From contig CALBOE010000009.1 of the NCBI GenBank assembly GCA_937896905.1, forward strand, positions 1 to 64,000: a DNA stretch of 64,000 nt, written 5' to 3'. The notes beneath the pieces are model-generated. The model was given only the letters and a program-made list of their open reading frames with translations, was not told the DNA's origin and ran no database searches. Below, piece after piece: positions 46,225-54,028 of this stretch. Position 1 is the stretch's first letter. Each line of letters starts with the position of its first letter. Source of the DNA: an uncultured Clostridia bacterium. Its GTDB lineage: Bacteria > Bacillota > Clostridia > Christensenellales > UBA1242. A program made the translations under genes and the position numbers.

Positions 46225-46575
46225 TTATCTTTCTAGTTCTAAACCCTTTTCTTTCCCTTTTTCTTTATGCAAATCTTCAACCGCACCCAAAACTAGACAC
46301 AATTTTGCTTCTTCAATCTCTAATCTCTCTGGTGGCACTTTACCTGTTTCTATTCGTGTAATTATCTTATACGCTAATGTTTTAAGATATTCGCCACTAT
46401 ATGTTTTTAGTTGTTCATATACCGTTTTACATTTAGGATTTTTAATGAGTTCTTTTAAATACTCTAATTCACCGCCTCCCTGTTCGCTTTCTAACACACT
46501 AGATGTTTGGGTGCCGAAGAATGCATCTCTTAATCTTTGTAATTCTCCATTACTATTGTTTCCTACTGTTGACAC
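46225..46575 (-). CDS. Small soluble protein of unknown function in the dcw cluster
   Basis: 116 residues, helical, charged C-terminus (LHKEKGKEKGLELER), no membrane segment. Not recognised. I choose GTG at 46575 because AGAGGTG lies 6 nt upstream; three further codons upstream are in frame. It has its own consensus promoter and terminator between the PBP gene and murE, so it is an independent insertion. Confidence 0.6.
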   Translation of the reverse strand: MSTVGNNSNGELQRLRDAFFGTQTSSVLESEQGGGELEYLKELIKNPKCKTVYEQLKTYSGEYLKTLAYKIITRIETGKVPPERLEIEEAKLCLVLGAVEDLHKEKGKEKGLELER

Positions 46576-46598
46576 ATTTATCACCTCTAATATTTTAC

Positions 46599-46627
46599 AT
46601 TGTATATCATCGTTTTTATTTTGTCAA
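46599..46627 (-). promoter_or_regulatory. Promoter of the 116-residue gene
   Basis: TTGACA (46622-46627), 17-bp spacer, TACAAT (46599-46604). Confidence 0.9.
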
Positions 46628-46636
46628 TAATCAAGT

Positions 46637-48541
46637 TTAATTTGTTATTAAAAACACAATTTCTCCCAAAAAGAGTTTTGTGCCAACTGGTGGCAACTGT
46701 AATGTTATATGTTGTCCTATTCCTTCAATTTGACTGTTTAACCCAATGGTTTTTAGTTTTGCGCTGGCTTCTGCAACTGTTAAACCTACCACATTTGGCA
46801 TTTCTATTGTGGGCTTATTGGAAAGTTGATTTTCGTCGGTTGGGGGCAAAGCTTTTGTTTCGAAAATTCTGCTGAACACACGTTGACCAATTGGCTTTGC
46901 AACAACTCCACCGTAATACGCACCAGCAGATGGCTCGTTAACGCAAATAATAAGCACATATTGAGGTTTTTGCGCTGGATATGTGCCAATAAACGAAGAA
47001 ACATATTTACCCACCGCAATTTGCCCATTTTCGCCATATTTTTGTGCCGTGCCAGTTTTGCCACCCACGTCATATCCCGGAACAAAGGTTAAACCTCCTT
47101 CGCCGTTAACATTATTACTCATCATTAAATTAATGTTAGATATTGTGCTTTGTTTAAGGTTAATTTGTGTTGGTGTGTTTTGGAACGAATATAATGTTTC
47201 AGTTTCTGTTTTGGCAGATTGCAACAAATGAGGTGTTATGTTATGCCCAGTGGCAATTTTTGCATATATATTTGCCATTTGCATTTGTGTTACCGCCACC
47301 GCATGCCCAAACCCTATTCTGGCCAAATCAACTCGCCTTACCTTGCTTTGCTTCATAACAATTCCGCTAGATTCACTGGCAATGTCTACCCCTGTTTTTT
47401 TGCCAATTCCAAATAGGGAAAGATATTCATAGTATTTTTCAACCCCTACCCTTATTGCAAGGTTAACAAACACACAGTTGCAACTAACTTTAAATGCTTC
47501 GGTTAAATTCAAACTTCCATGCCCCACACTTCGCCAACACTTTATTCGTTCGCCATCAACCATGCAACTACCGCCACAATAAAATCTTTCTTCTGGGTTG
47601 GTTAAACCTTCATTCAAAGCTGCTGCAAGAGTTATAAGCTTAAATGTGCTTCCCGGCTCGTAAACATCAACCACGGTGATGTTTTTAGTTAGTTGTTGAA
47701 GCAAGGCAAGATTGTTTCGTGGCACTTCGTTTAAGTTAAAACTTGGCAAACAACTCATTGCTTTAATTCCTCCGGTTTGTGCATCTAGCAAAATTCCGCT
47801 AACACCAAGCGCTTTATGTTCCTTATATCCAACTTCTAGTTCTTGCTCTAGAATTGCTTGCATTTGAACATCTATTGTTGTTCTTAAATTTGCACCCGGA
47901 ATGCTCGGAACATAATATGTTAAAGTGTTTTCTATTTCTTTTCCTTGTGCATTGGTTTGCGTTAAGGCTTTACCCTTAACGCCTTTTAGATATTTATTAT
48001 AATAACTTTCAAGCCCGGCTTGCCCAATATTATCTATTGTGCAATAGCCCAACACCTGCGTTAAAAGGTTGGAATATGGGTACACTCTTGCAACGTTTTG
48101 CGATAAATAAACCCCTTTAAACTTTGCAAGCTTAAGAGCAACGTCTTCCTTAACTTGCATTTTAATTAGCACTTCGCTTAACCCTTTGTTGGTAATTTTT
48201 TGGTAAGCCACATCATAATCCATTTTTAAATAAGTGTTAATAACGCTTGCAAGTTCTGCTGCATTTTCCACATTCCTAGCCCTAACGTAAACATCATACG
48301 TAGTTATTGTTGTTGCCAAGCTTACACCATTGCAATCAGTTATTTCGCCACGCTTGCTGCTTAAAGGTAAATCTCTTAACCATTGGTCTACCGCAAGCGC
48401 TTGCAAGTGCCTTCCGTTAACAATTTGCAAATAAAAAACTCTGCCCAGCAAAGCCACAAAAAGAGTTAAAAAAATTAAAATTACGGCAATAAAGCGTTTT
48501 TGCAACGAATGTAAATTATAGAAACTTTTAAATTTCTTCAT
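46637..48541 (-). CDS. Class B penicillin-binding protein with PASTA domain (FtsI/SpoVD type)
   Basis: 634 residues, septal transpeptidase partner of FtsW. One N-terminal membrane helix (about residues 16-35), dimerisation domain, then the transpeptidase: EPGSTFKLITL (Ser-x-x-Lys), SCNCV (Ser-x-Asn), and GGKTGTAQ. A single C-terminal PASTA domain begins near IEMPNVVGLTVAEASAKLK. The PASTA tail is found in SpoVD and in some vegetative PBP2x-like proteins, so its division or spore role is undecided. No Shine-Dalgarno sequence; a TAATAT box lies 8 nt before the ATG. Confidence 0.92.
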   Translation of the reverse strand: MKKFKSFYNLHSLQKRFIAVILIFLTLFVALLGRVFYLQIVNGRHLQALAVDQWLRDLPLSSKRGEITDCNGVSLATTITTYDVYVRARNVENAAELASVINTYLKMDYDVAYQKITNKGLSEVLIKMQVKEDVALKLAKFKGVYLSQNVARVYPYSNLLTQVLGYCTIDNIGQAGLESYYNKYLKGVKGKALTQTNAQGKEIENTLTYYVPSIPGANLRTTIDVQMQAILEQELEVGYKEHKALGVSGILLDAQTGGIKAMSCLPSFNLNEVPRNNLALLQQLTKNITVVDVYEPGSTFKLITLAAALNEGLTNPEERFYCGGSCMVDGERIKCWRSVGHGSLNLTEAFKVSCNCVFVNLAIRVGVEKYYEYLSLFGIGKKTGVDIASESSGIVMKQSKVRRVDLARIGFGHAVAVTQMQMANIYAKIATGHNITPHLLQSAKTETETLYSFQNTPTQINLKQSTISNINLMMSNNVNGEGGLTFVPGYDVGGKTGTAQKYGENGQIAVGKYVSSFIGTYPAQKPQYVLIICVNEPSAGAYYGGVVAKPIGQRVFSRIFETKALPPTDENQLSNKPTIEMPNVVGLTVAEASAKLKTIGLNSQIEGIGQHITLQLPPVGTKLFLGEIVFLITN

Positions 48542-48549
48542 AATTTACT

Positions 48550-48578
48550 ATATTAAATCTAATACTCTTTTATGAAAC
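48550..48578 (-). promoter_or_regulatory. Possible promoter of the PBP gene, leaderless geometry
   Basis: GTTTCA (48573-48578, weak), 17-bp spacer, TAATAT (48550-48555), 8 nt to the ATG. Confidence 0.4.
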
Positions 48579-48583
48579 AGCAA

Positions 48584-48608
48584 TAAAAAAAGAGCAAGTT
48601 GCTCTTTA
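48584..48608 (-). terminator. Terminator of the second WG-repeat gene
   Basis: Stem AGAGC / GCTCT flanked by A and T runs, T run on the minus strand. Confidence 0.85.
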
Positions 48609-48635
48609 AAAATCTACAAATAATCTTTATGGTTT

Positions 48636-49277
48636 TTAAGTTTGAAAGAATTTATCTATTGATGCTAAAACCTTCTCAACTGCCTTAATTTTGTTCTTCT
48701 GATTTATAATTTCATCACTTTTCTTTTTGCTGCTAGCGGTAATTGATTCTATTTCGTCTGGATTTGTTGTGGCACTTAAAGCTTTTTCTGTTCTAAATTT
48801 TAAAACTTTTAAAGCATCTAAGCAGGCAATTTCGCTTGTTAGATTGTATATTCGTAATCTGTCAATATCGTCCAGCTCGCTTGGCGTGTAGAATCTAAAT
48901 GACGCAAGGGCTTCTCCGTTTGCCTTAATTAAACCGCGTCTGTTGCCAATTTCTGCCTGAGCAAGGCCATCATGGAAGTTGCCAGCGTTAGTGTAATCGC
49001 AATTGATAACTAACTCACCCTTTTCGTTAATATAACCATAGTGCCCTTTTGCTTGATGCCCTAATCTTACGCTTGCTAAACCTTCGTGAAAATATCTCAT
49101 TGCGTTATATATGCAAGGAACTAACTCTTTGCCGTCTGCCGCGTTTAAGCCATACAAATTATCCTTCATAACCATAACAAGTCCATTATCTAACTTTTCG
49201 ATATATTCATACCCATTGTTACCCTGTTCAGTTTCTTGCAACGGTTGTTTTGTTATCATTTCCCTAATTAACCCCAT
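48636..49277 (-). CDS. WG-repeat protein (B)
   Basis: 213 residues. About three WG (KWG) repeats occupy residues 20-125, for example NLYGLNAADGKELVPCIYNA, GHYGYINEKGELVINCDYTN and RRGLIKANGEAL. The rest is a helical, charged tail with coiled-coil character. WG repeats form beta structures of mostly unknown function. Preceded by AAGGAGAAAAC, ended by a terminator. It is a divergent paralogue of the neighbour at 49337. Confidence 0.75.
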   Translation of the reverse strand: MGLIREMITKQPLQETEQGNNGYEYIEKLDNGLVMVMKDNLYGLNAADGKELVPCIYNAMRYFHEGLASVRLGHQAKGHYGYINEKGELVINCDYTNAGNFHDGLAQAEIGNRRGLIKANGEALASFRFYTPSELDDIDRLRIYNLTSEIACLDALKVLKFRTEKALSATTNPDEIESITASSKKKSDEIINQKNKIKAVEKVLASIDKFFQT

Positions 49278-49336
49278 GTTTTCTCCTTAATTTTAACTTT
49301 TGTAAGTGTGTCAAAGCTGATTTTTAACTTTAATAA

Positions 49337-50044
49337 CTAAATTGTGTTGGCATCTACTTCTAAAGCAGCTTTAATTGTTGCGTCTATTTGATTAATTGCA
49401 TCTGACTTATTGCTTTCTGCCCTAGCCCTTGACTGCGCCTCTTGAATTATTCTTGTTTTTACTTTTAACACAGCGCTCGCATCTTCTTTTGCTGATGCAA
49501 TAATTTCCGCTTGCCTAGCCATATCTATGCCCGGCCTGTTTAAATCATATGTTGCACGATGCTGTATAAGCAACAAATATGCATTGCGGTCTTCGGTTGT
49601 TGTCAATGCGAATCTACGCAAACTAGGGTCCCTACACTCTAATGGTTTGTTTAAAGTGCAAGGTATAATTTCTTTGCCCGTGATATCAATGCCTCCCCAT
49701 TTACCATCTAATTTAACCCAAGCAAGGCCCTTTCTAAATGCAAAAATATCTTCGTATTTGCATTCAATAACTTCTGTGCCAATAACGTCCACCACGCCCC
49801 AGTAATCACCATAACGAACACAAGCATAGCCGTCTATGAAAGAATTGACACTATCGTATTTACATTCAACAACTTCTGTTCCTTCTTGATTAACAAATCC
49901 AAAACAAACTTTTTTGTTGTTGATTTTGCTTGCATTTGTTTGATTATATCGGCTCGCCATAGCAAGTCCATCTATGTTGTGGCTGCCCATCGTAAGATAT
50001 GGCTTAACTCCAACTTTATGTAACAATGTGGTTAACAAATTCAT
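49337..50044 (-). CDS. WG-repeat protein (A)
   Basis: 235 residues. WG repeats at residues about 40-130: KVCFGFVNQEGTEVVECKYD, YWGVVDVIGTEVIECKYEDI and KWGGIDITGKEIIPCTL. The C-terminal 90 residues form a charged helical region rich in Ala, Arg and Glu. No signal peptide, so it is probably cytoplasmic. Own promoter and GGGGAGAAG ribosome site. It and its paralogue split the FtsL-like gene from the PBP gene in the dcw cluster. Confidence 0.75.
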   Translation of the reverse strand: MNLLTTLLHKVGVKPYLTMGSHNIDGLAMASRYNQTNASKINNKKVCFGFVNQEGTEVVECKYDSVNSFIDGYACVRYGDYWGVVDVIGTEVIECKYEDIFAFRKGLAWVKLDGKWGGIDITGKEIIPCTLNKPLECRDPSLRRFALTTTEDRNAYLLLIQHRATYDLNRPGIDMARQAEIIASAKEDASAVLKVKTRIIQEAQSRARAESNKSDAINQIDATIKAALEVDANTI

Positions 50045-50080
50045 AATTTCTTCTCCCCATAAAAAATGTGCATACGTTAA

Positions 50081-50108
50081 AGTGTAGCACAGTTTTTCAA
50101 TTTGTCAA
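50081..50108 (-). promoter_or_regulatory. Promoter of WG-repeat gene A
   Basis: TTGACA (50103-50108), 16-bp spacer, TACACT (50081-50086). Confidence 0.8.
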
Positions 50109-50125
50109 TAGGCGGAAGAGAAATT

Positions 50126-50662
50126 CTACCCAAATAAGTTTCTAAATACTATTGTTAATTTATCTAAAAAAGTTAATTCTTGTTGGTCATCGTCATAATC
50201 TCTTGGCACATTCAAAACAACTTCAATTGGCGGACCTTCTAGCTCAGCTTCTGGCGTTGCATTTTGAATTTCGTCTACCAAGTCGTACTGCATGTTTTGA
50301 ATTGTTTCTGTGTTGGAATTAATGTCCTTGCTTAAAACGGCAAGAGTTATTGCATTAATGCCAACAAATACAAACAATAAGGTTGCCACAACCGCATAAA
50401 CTGACGTTAACAGTTTAATCCGTTTTTTAGTGTGTTCTTTATGCTTATCTTCCTTTTTTGCAAAGGTTTTATGTTCAAAATCCGCCCCGGGTTGAACTTG
50501 TTTTAGGCCTTGCAAAGTTTGAGTTTGTGCCGATTTAATTTCTTTTTCACTTTTAAGCAAATCTTCTAGGCGTGGAAAATCTTCAAGAGAAACCTTTTCT
50601 TGCTTAACCTCACTTTCGGTGGCAGTTTGTGTTGCCGTTAATGTTTGCCTGTTTAGTTCCAT
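50126..50662 (-). CDS. FtsL-like single-pass membrane protein
   Basis: 178 residues. A long charged cytoplasmic part (about 80 residues), one membrane helix (LLTSVYAVVATLLFVFVGINAI), then a helical outer segment that could form the FtsL-DivIC coiled coil, and an acidic tail. Sequence identity to FtsL cannot be shown, but the gene directly follows rsmH with TAATG coupling, the normal place of ftsL. Function is inferred from topology and position. Confidence 0.6.
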   Translation of the reverse strand: MELNRQTLTATQTATESEVKQEKVSLEDFPRLEDLLKSEKEIKSAQTQTLQGLKQVQPGADFEHKTFAKKEDKHKEHTKKRIKLLTSVYAVVATLLFVFVGINAITLAVLSKDINSNTETIQNMQYDLVDEIQNATPEAELEGPPIEVVLNVPRDYDDDQQELTFLDKLTIVFRNLFG

Positions 50663-51588
50663 TACAATTTTTCCGCAATCCTCAATTTTGCACTAGCCGA
50701 ACGGCTGTTACTTAACAATTCGTTTTCGCTTGGAATTATGGGGTGTTTTGTAATTAGATTAATGTCTGCCTTATGTTTGCAAACACACATTGGGATTCTT
50801 GGTGGGCAAATGCAATTTGTGGCATGCAACTTAAAGGTGTTTTTAACAATTCTATCTTCCAGCGGATGGAATGTTATTACACATAATCTACCATTTTTTT
50901 TAAGTTTTTGCAACATTTTTTCAATTGAAATTGGCAAATCGTTCAGTTCATTGTTAACCTCAATTCTAATTGCCTGAAACGCCTTATTGCACAAACTTGG
51001 CTTATTCTGGAATTTTGGTGGATAGCTGGAAACAACAATGTCCCTTAATTGGAAAGTTGTAGTAATTGGTTGTTTTTCTCTTAATTTTACAATTTTACGT
51101 GCAATTTGGCGAGCATTTTTTTCTTCGCCATATGTAAACAAAATTCTGGCAAGTTCTTCTTCTGTGTAGTTGTTAATAACATATTCCGCGTCTAGCGGTT
51201 GAGTTTTATTCATTCGCATATCCAACCTAGAGTTAAACTTAAAACTAAATCCCCTTTCGGCAGTGTCTATTTGATAACTGCTAACACCCAAATCTGCCAA
51301 AATGCCATCAACCGCCTGTATATTTAACTCGTTCAAAACCCTATCGATATCTGCAAAGTTTTCGTTAACGAAAATAACATTTTTATAATCTTTTAGCCTA
51401 TTTTTTGCAACGGTTAAAGCATCTGTGTCTTTATCAAAGCATATCAATTTGCCAGTGGTTAATCTTTTGGCAATTTCCATTGAATGGCCAGCACCCCCTG
51501 TTGTGCAATCAACGTAAAAACCATCTGGGCGAATGTTAAGCCCATCTATGCTTTCCTGTTTTAAAACTGAAATATGATTAAATTCCAT
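50662..51588 (-). CDS. rsmH: 16S rRNA (cytosine-1402-N4) methyltransferase
   Basis: 308 residues. Motifs: VDCTTGGAGHSMEIAKRL (SAM site), VDGILADLGVSSYQIDTAERGFSF, DMRMNKTQPLDAEYVIN, and C-terminal FHPLEDRIVKNTF. It modifies C1402 in the decoding centre. AGGAGAAAA precedes the ATG. mraZ, usually the gene before rsmH, is replaced by a phosphoesterase gene. Confidence 0.95.
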   Translation of the reverse strand: MEFNHISVLKQESIDGLNIRPDGFYVDCTTGGAGHSMEIAKRLTTGKLICFDKDTDALTVAKNRLKDYKNVIFVNENFADIDRVLNELNIQAVDGILADLGVSSYQIDTAERGFSFKFNSRLDMRMNKTQPLDAEYVINNYTEEELARILFTYGEEKNARQIARKIVKLREKQPITTTFQLRDIVVSSYPPKFQNKPSLCNKAFQAIRIEVNNELNDLPISIEKMLQKLKKNGRLCVITFHPLEDRIVKNTFKLHATNCICPPRIPMCVCKHKADINLITKHPIIPSENELLSNSRSASAKLRIAEKL

Positions 51589-51595
51589 TTTTCTC

Positions 51596-52291
51596 CTAAT
51601 ACACTTGAATTAAGGTGTTTTTAACGGCATCACAACTTGTTAAATAATACTTAATTCCATTAATTTCGTTATACAACATTTTAGGGTTAACATAACCATG
51701 CAGATGCCCAAAAATAACACTATCAACACCATAGTTTTCTAACATTCTAGTAAACTCGCTTGGTTCAACCTTATTATTAAAAGGTGGGTAGTGAGTTATG
51801 AACACGATTTTTTCGTTATTAGTTTGAAGTTTTTTTGCCTGAATTAAGGACATTTCCAACCTTATAATTTCTCTTGCATAAATTTTGCGATTTTCTTCTG
51901 TATCCTGCTTGCCTTCTGGAATAAGCCAGCCACGATTTCCGCAAAAAATATATTCCCCAATTTTAACAGCATCATTTTGAAGCGCATATGTGCTTGTTGG
52001 CAAGTTTTCCCTAACTTGTTTTAAACTGCTCCACCAATAGTCGTGATTTCCGCGAATGATAATTTTTGTGCCCGGCAATGTGTTTAAAAATTCGAAATCC
52101 GCCACCACATTTTCTAGTTTCATTGCCCAAGAATAATCGCCAGCCAAAACAACAACATCTTCTGCCGCAACTTTTGCTTTCCAGTCGGCCACAATTTTAT
52201 CTAGGTAATTGTGCCAAACGGGGCCAAATATGTCCATTGGCTTTGTGTTGTTAATATCCAAATGCAGATCACTAATTGAAAATACCTTCAT
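51596..52291 (-). CDS. Calcineurin-like metallophosphoesterase
   Basis: 231 residues from the ATG at 52291. Five metal motifs: SISDLHLD, AGDYSWAM, IRGNHDYWW, ITHYPPF and GHLHGY. The exact substrate is unknown. An earlier in-frame ATG (52309) lies inside the promoter spacer and cannot be transcribed from it. The chosen ATG is 8 nt past the -10 box without a Shine-Dalgarno sequence. It heads the rsmH transcript. Confidence 0.88.
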   Translation of the reverse strand: MKVFSISDLHLDINNTKPMDIFGPVWHNYLDKIVADWKAKVAAEDVVVLAGDYSWAMKLENVVADFEFLNTLPGTKIIIRGNHDYWWSSLKQVRENLPTSTYALQNDAVKIGEYIFCGNRGWLIPEGKQDTEENRKIYAREIIRLEMSLIQAKKLQTNNEKIVFITHYPPFNNKVEPSEFTRMLENYGVDSVIFGHLHGYVNPKMLYNEINGIKYYLTSCDAVKNTLIQVY

Positions 52292-52299
52292 ATTATTTA

Positions 52300-52328
52300 A
52301 GTTTAACATTTTTTCTGCTGTTAGTCAA
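52300..52328 (-). promoter_or_regulatory. Promoter of phosphoesterase-rsmH, leaderless geometry
   Basis: TTGACT (52323-52328), 17-bp spacer, TAAACT (52300-52305), 8 nt to the ATG at 52291. Confidence 0.75.
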
Positions 52329-52329
52329 C

Positions 52330-52350
52330 AAAAAAGATTGCCACAGGCAA
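52330..52350 (-). terminator. Terminator between the CrtO-like gene and the phosphoesterase
   Basis: Stem TTGCC / GGCAA with loop TGT, then TCTTTTTT on the minus strand; it touches the next promoter. Confidence 0.75.
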
Positions 52351-52414
52351 AGGGCTCGCATTAATAAGGGGGTTTATTATGCGAAAATGTTTAACCTTTC
52401 GTAGCAATCATACT

Positions 52415-52993
52415 TTAAATCTTTTTTTGTTTTGCCAAATTACGTTTATAAAGCGCCATAAGTTTTGGGCGGTTATATCTTTGCACAATAACTGGCAGAA
52501 TGTTCATTATAATGTTAACAATCATAAGTGGCAAACCAACCACGACAAATATATCCGTGTAAATAAATATCACAAACAAACTGAATATTGCACTTAGCCA
52601 ATGCATAAGTTCGGCAATAACCGTTTCTTGCATAAATAGGAAAATGTAGTCATTGTTAGATTTATCCGCCACCTCTCTTTTGGAAAAACCCGCCAAACTT
52701 CCGCCGTTTTCTGGAATAATATCTTTCCAAACCTTAACACAAAGTTTAAGGTGCAACTTTTTCTCCCAACCTGCAACATGATATATTTTATGCAACGGAT
52801 TAACCAGTTTTTTTGGCAAAACTCTTATTGTTAGTGCACATACAGCATCAATAATAAATAACGCTAAAAATGTAAGCCCCACTGCAAGTGCAACATCAAG
52901 TCCCGTTGCTCCCAAAAAAGGCACACCAAAATTTAAACCAAGCGTGCAAGCAACCAACAATCCTAGTGCAATTAAACAAACGTATAATATCAT
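52415..52993 (-). CDS. CrtO-like acyltransferase-family membrane protein
   Basis: 192 residues with about five hydrophobic segments. The cytosolic block from residue 70 to 130 has NPLHKIYHVAGWEKKLHLKL, VWKDIIPENGGSLAGFSKR and ETVIAELMHWL. This order (H, WE, WKD-PE, GFSKR, E-x4-E-x2-HW) is that of the glycosyl-4,4'-diaponeurosporenoate acyltransferase (CrtO) family. No other carotenoid gene is present, so the substrate is probably different. I choose ATG at 52993, 8 nt from the -10 box; the earlier ATG at 53011 lies inside the promoter spacer. Confidence 0.55.
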   Translation of the reverse strand: MILYVCLIALGLLVACTLGLNFGVPFLGATGLDVALAVGLTFLALFIIDAVCALTIRVLPKKLVNPLHKIYHVAGWEKKLHLKLCVKVWKDIIPENGGSLAGFSKREVADKSNNDYIFLFMQETVIAELMHWLSAIFSLFVIFIYTDIFVVVGLPLMIVNIIMNILPVIVQRYNRPKLMALYKRNLAKQKKI

Positions 52994-53001
52994 ATAAATA
53001 T

Positions 53002-53030
53002 AAAATAACATTTTATAAGTTTTCTGTCAA
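53002..53030 (-). promoter_or_regulatory. Promoter of the CrtO-like gene, leaderless geometry
   Basis: TTGACA (53025-53030), 17-bp spacer, TATTTT (53002-53007), 8 nt to the ATG at 52993. Confidence 0.7.
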
Positions 53031-53100
53031 GATTTGTGTCGAAAAATGAACGGTAATATTGCAAATTATGTTTTAACCGTATAAAAACACGCGCAATTTT

Positions 53101-53129
53101 AACACCTTTTTGTTTATTTGCATACTATA
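53101..53129 (+). promoter_or_regulatory. Sigma-K-like promoter of the coat-like gene
   Basis: AACA (53101-53104), 16-bp gap, CATACTATA (53121-53129), matching the mACm-N16/17-CATAnnnTA pattern of sigma-K promoters. A sigma-A reading (TTGTTT-17-CATAAT) would start transcription inside the ribosome site, so it fits less well. Confidence 0.35.
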
Positions 53130-53151
53130 TTTCATAATTAGGAGGTTTTAA

Positions 53152-53817
53152 ATGTCTTTTTACACGGAGGCAAGGCCTGGCATTTTCCCTGGCCAAACAA
53201 ACAATGTTACAAACGGACTTTGCGAAAGAATTTGTATTCAAGCAACAAAAGTGTTCGACGCCTGCATGAACCAATCTCAACTGGAAGATTATTCTTTAAC
53301 ATTAACCGGTTTCAATCCTGCCGGCCCAACTGCACCACTAACATTAGCTAGCGGAAGTTCGCTTGGAGGAACTGCAACCATAAGCGGGCTAACTATAACC
53401 AGGTTTGAAGATAGACCCAATTTTGCACGAGTTCAAGCAAATATTAACATTCCTGTTACAGTTACATACACCGACGCAAACAACATTCCAGGAACTGCCA
53501 CAGGCACAATAACTTTACCGCAAGACGTTATCCTATACGTTCCACAACCATCGTTAACTCCAATAGACGTTGTGGCGTTTGGCAGTGCGGTTATTGCCAG
53601 CGGAACATACAACCCAACCACAGGAGGATTTAATGTTAGCGTTTGTGTAACAACAATTCTAAAGGTGGTTGCCGTGGTAGACGTTCTAGTGCCAAGTTAC
53701 GGATATTGCCCAATTCCACCTTGCACGCCATACACCAGCGACGAAGTTTGCCCAGGAGTGTTCGATTTGCCACTTTATCCAACTGCTGTGAGCCCACAAT
53801 CGACTAACTCTAGGTAG
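53152..53817 (+). CDS. Cys-containing secreted or spore-surface-like protein, unknown function
   Basis: 221 residues, no signal peptide. N-terminal GLCERICIQATKVFDACMNQ carries three Cys; the middle is a Thr/Ile/Val-rich beta region (ITRFEDRPNFARVQANINIPVTVTY omitted in part); the C-terminus has Cys-Pro clusters (YGYCPIPPCTPYTSDEVCPG). This is the style of clostridial spore-coat or surface proteins, but no named family can be assigned. AGGAGG precedes the ATG. Base use looks higher in GC than its neighbours. The last codons are repeated downstream. Confidence 0.6.
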   Translation: MSFYTEARPGIFPGQTNNVTNGLCERICIQATKVFDACMNQSQLEDYSLTLTGFNPAGPTAPLTLASGSSLGGTATISGLTITRFEDRPNFARVQANINIPVTVTYTDANNIPGTATGTITLPQDVILYVPQPSLTPIDVVAFGSAVIASGTYNPTTGGFNVSVCVTTILKVVAVVDVLVPSYGYCPIPPCTPYTSDEVCPGVFDLPLYPTAVSPQSTNSR

Positions 53818-53850
53818 AAGATTGTGAGTGAATAGCGGTGATAAAGTTAG

Positions 53851-53880
53851 CAAATATGTTGAGTTTACGAAACATATTTG
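53851..53880. repeat. Perfect 10-bp inverted repeat
   Basis: CAAATATGTT (53851-53860) and AACATATTTG (53871-53880) around a 10-nt loop, between the coat-like gene and its duplicated tail. No T run follows. Confidence 0.8.
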
Positions 53881-53925
53881 TTGTACCCTACGGCGGTAAG
53901 TTCGCAAAGCACTAACGCTAGATAG
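53881..53925 (+). pseudogene. Duplicated 3' tail of the coat-like gene
   Basis: Read in frame, this segment encodes LYPTAVSSQSTNAR and a stop; the gene upstream ends LYPTAVSPQSTNSR and a stop. The nucleotide sequences differ at many third positions, so the copy is old or comes from a diverged paralogue. It has no start codon. Confidence 0.75.
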
Positions 53926-54001
53926 TGGTTTGAGGAATTATGTCGTTGGTTCAACGGTCTAATATGTTGAAAGTAATGTATGCAAACAACAAAGAAGCAG
54001 C

Positions 54002-54027
54002 AAAAAAGAGCATCCTTGCTCTTTTTT
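54002..54027. terminator. Bidirectional terminator between the coat-like gene and engB
   Basis: Stem AAAAAAGAGCA / TGCTCTTTTTT with loop TCCT; usable by both convergent genes. Confidence 0.9.
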
Positions 54028-54028
54028 C

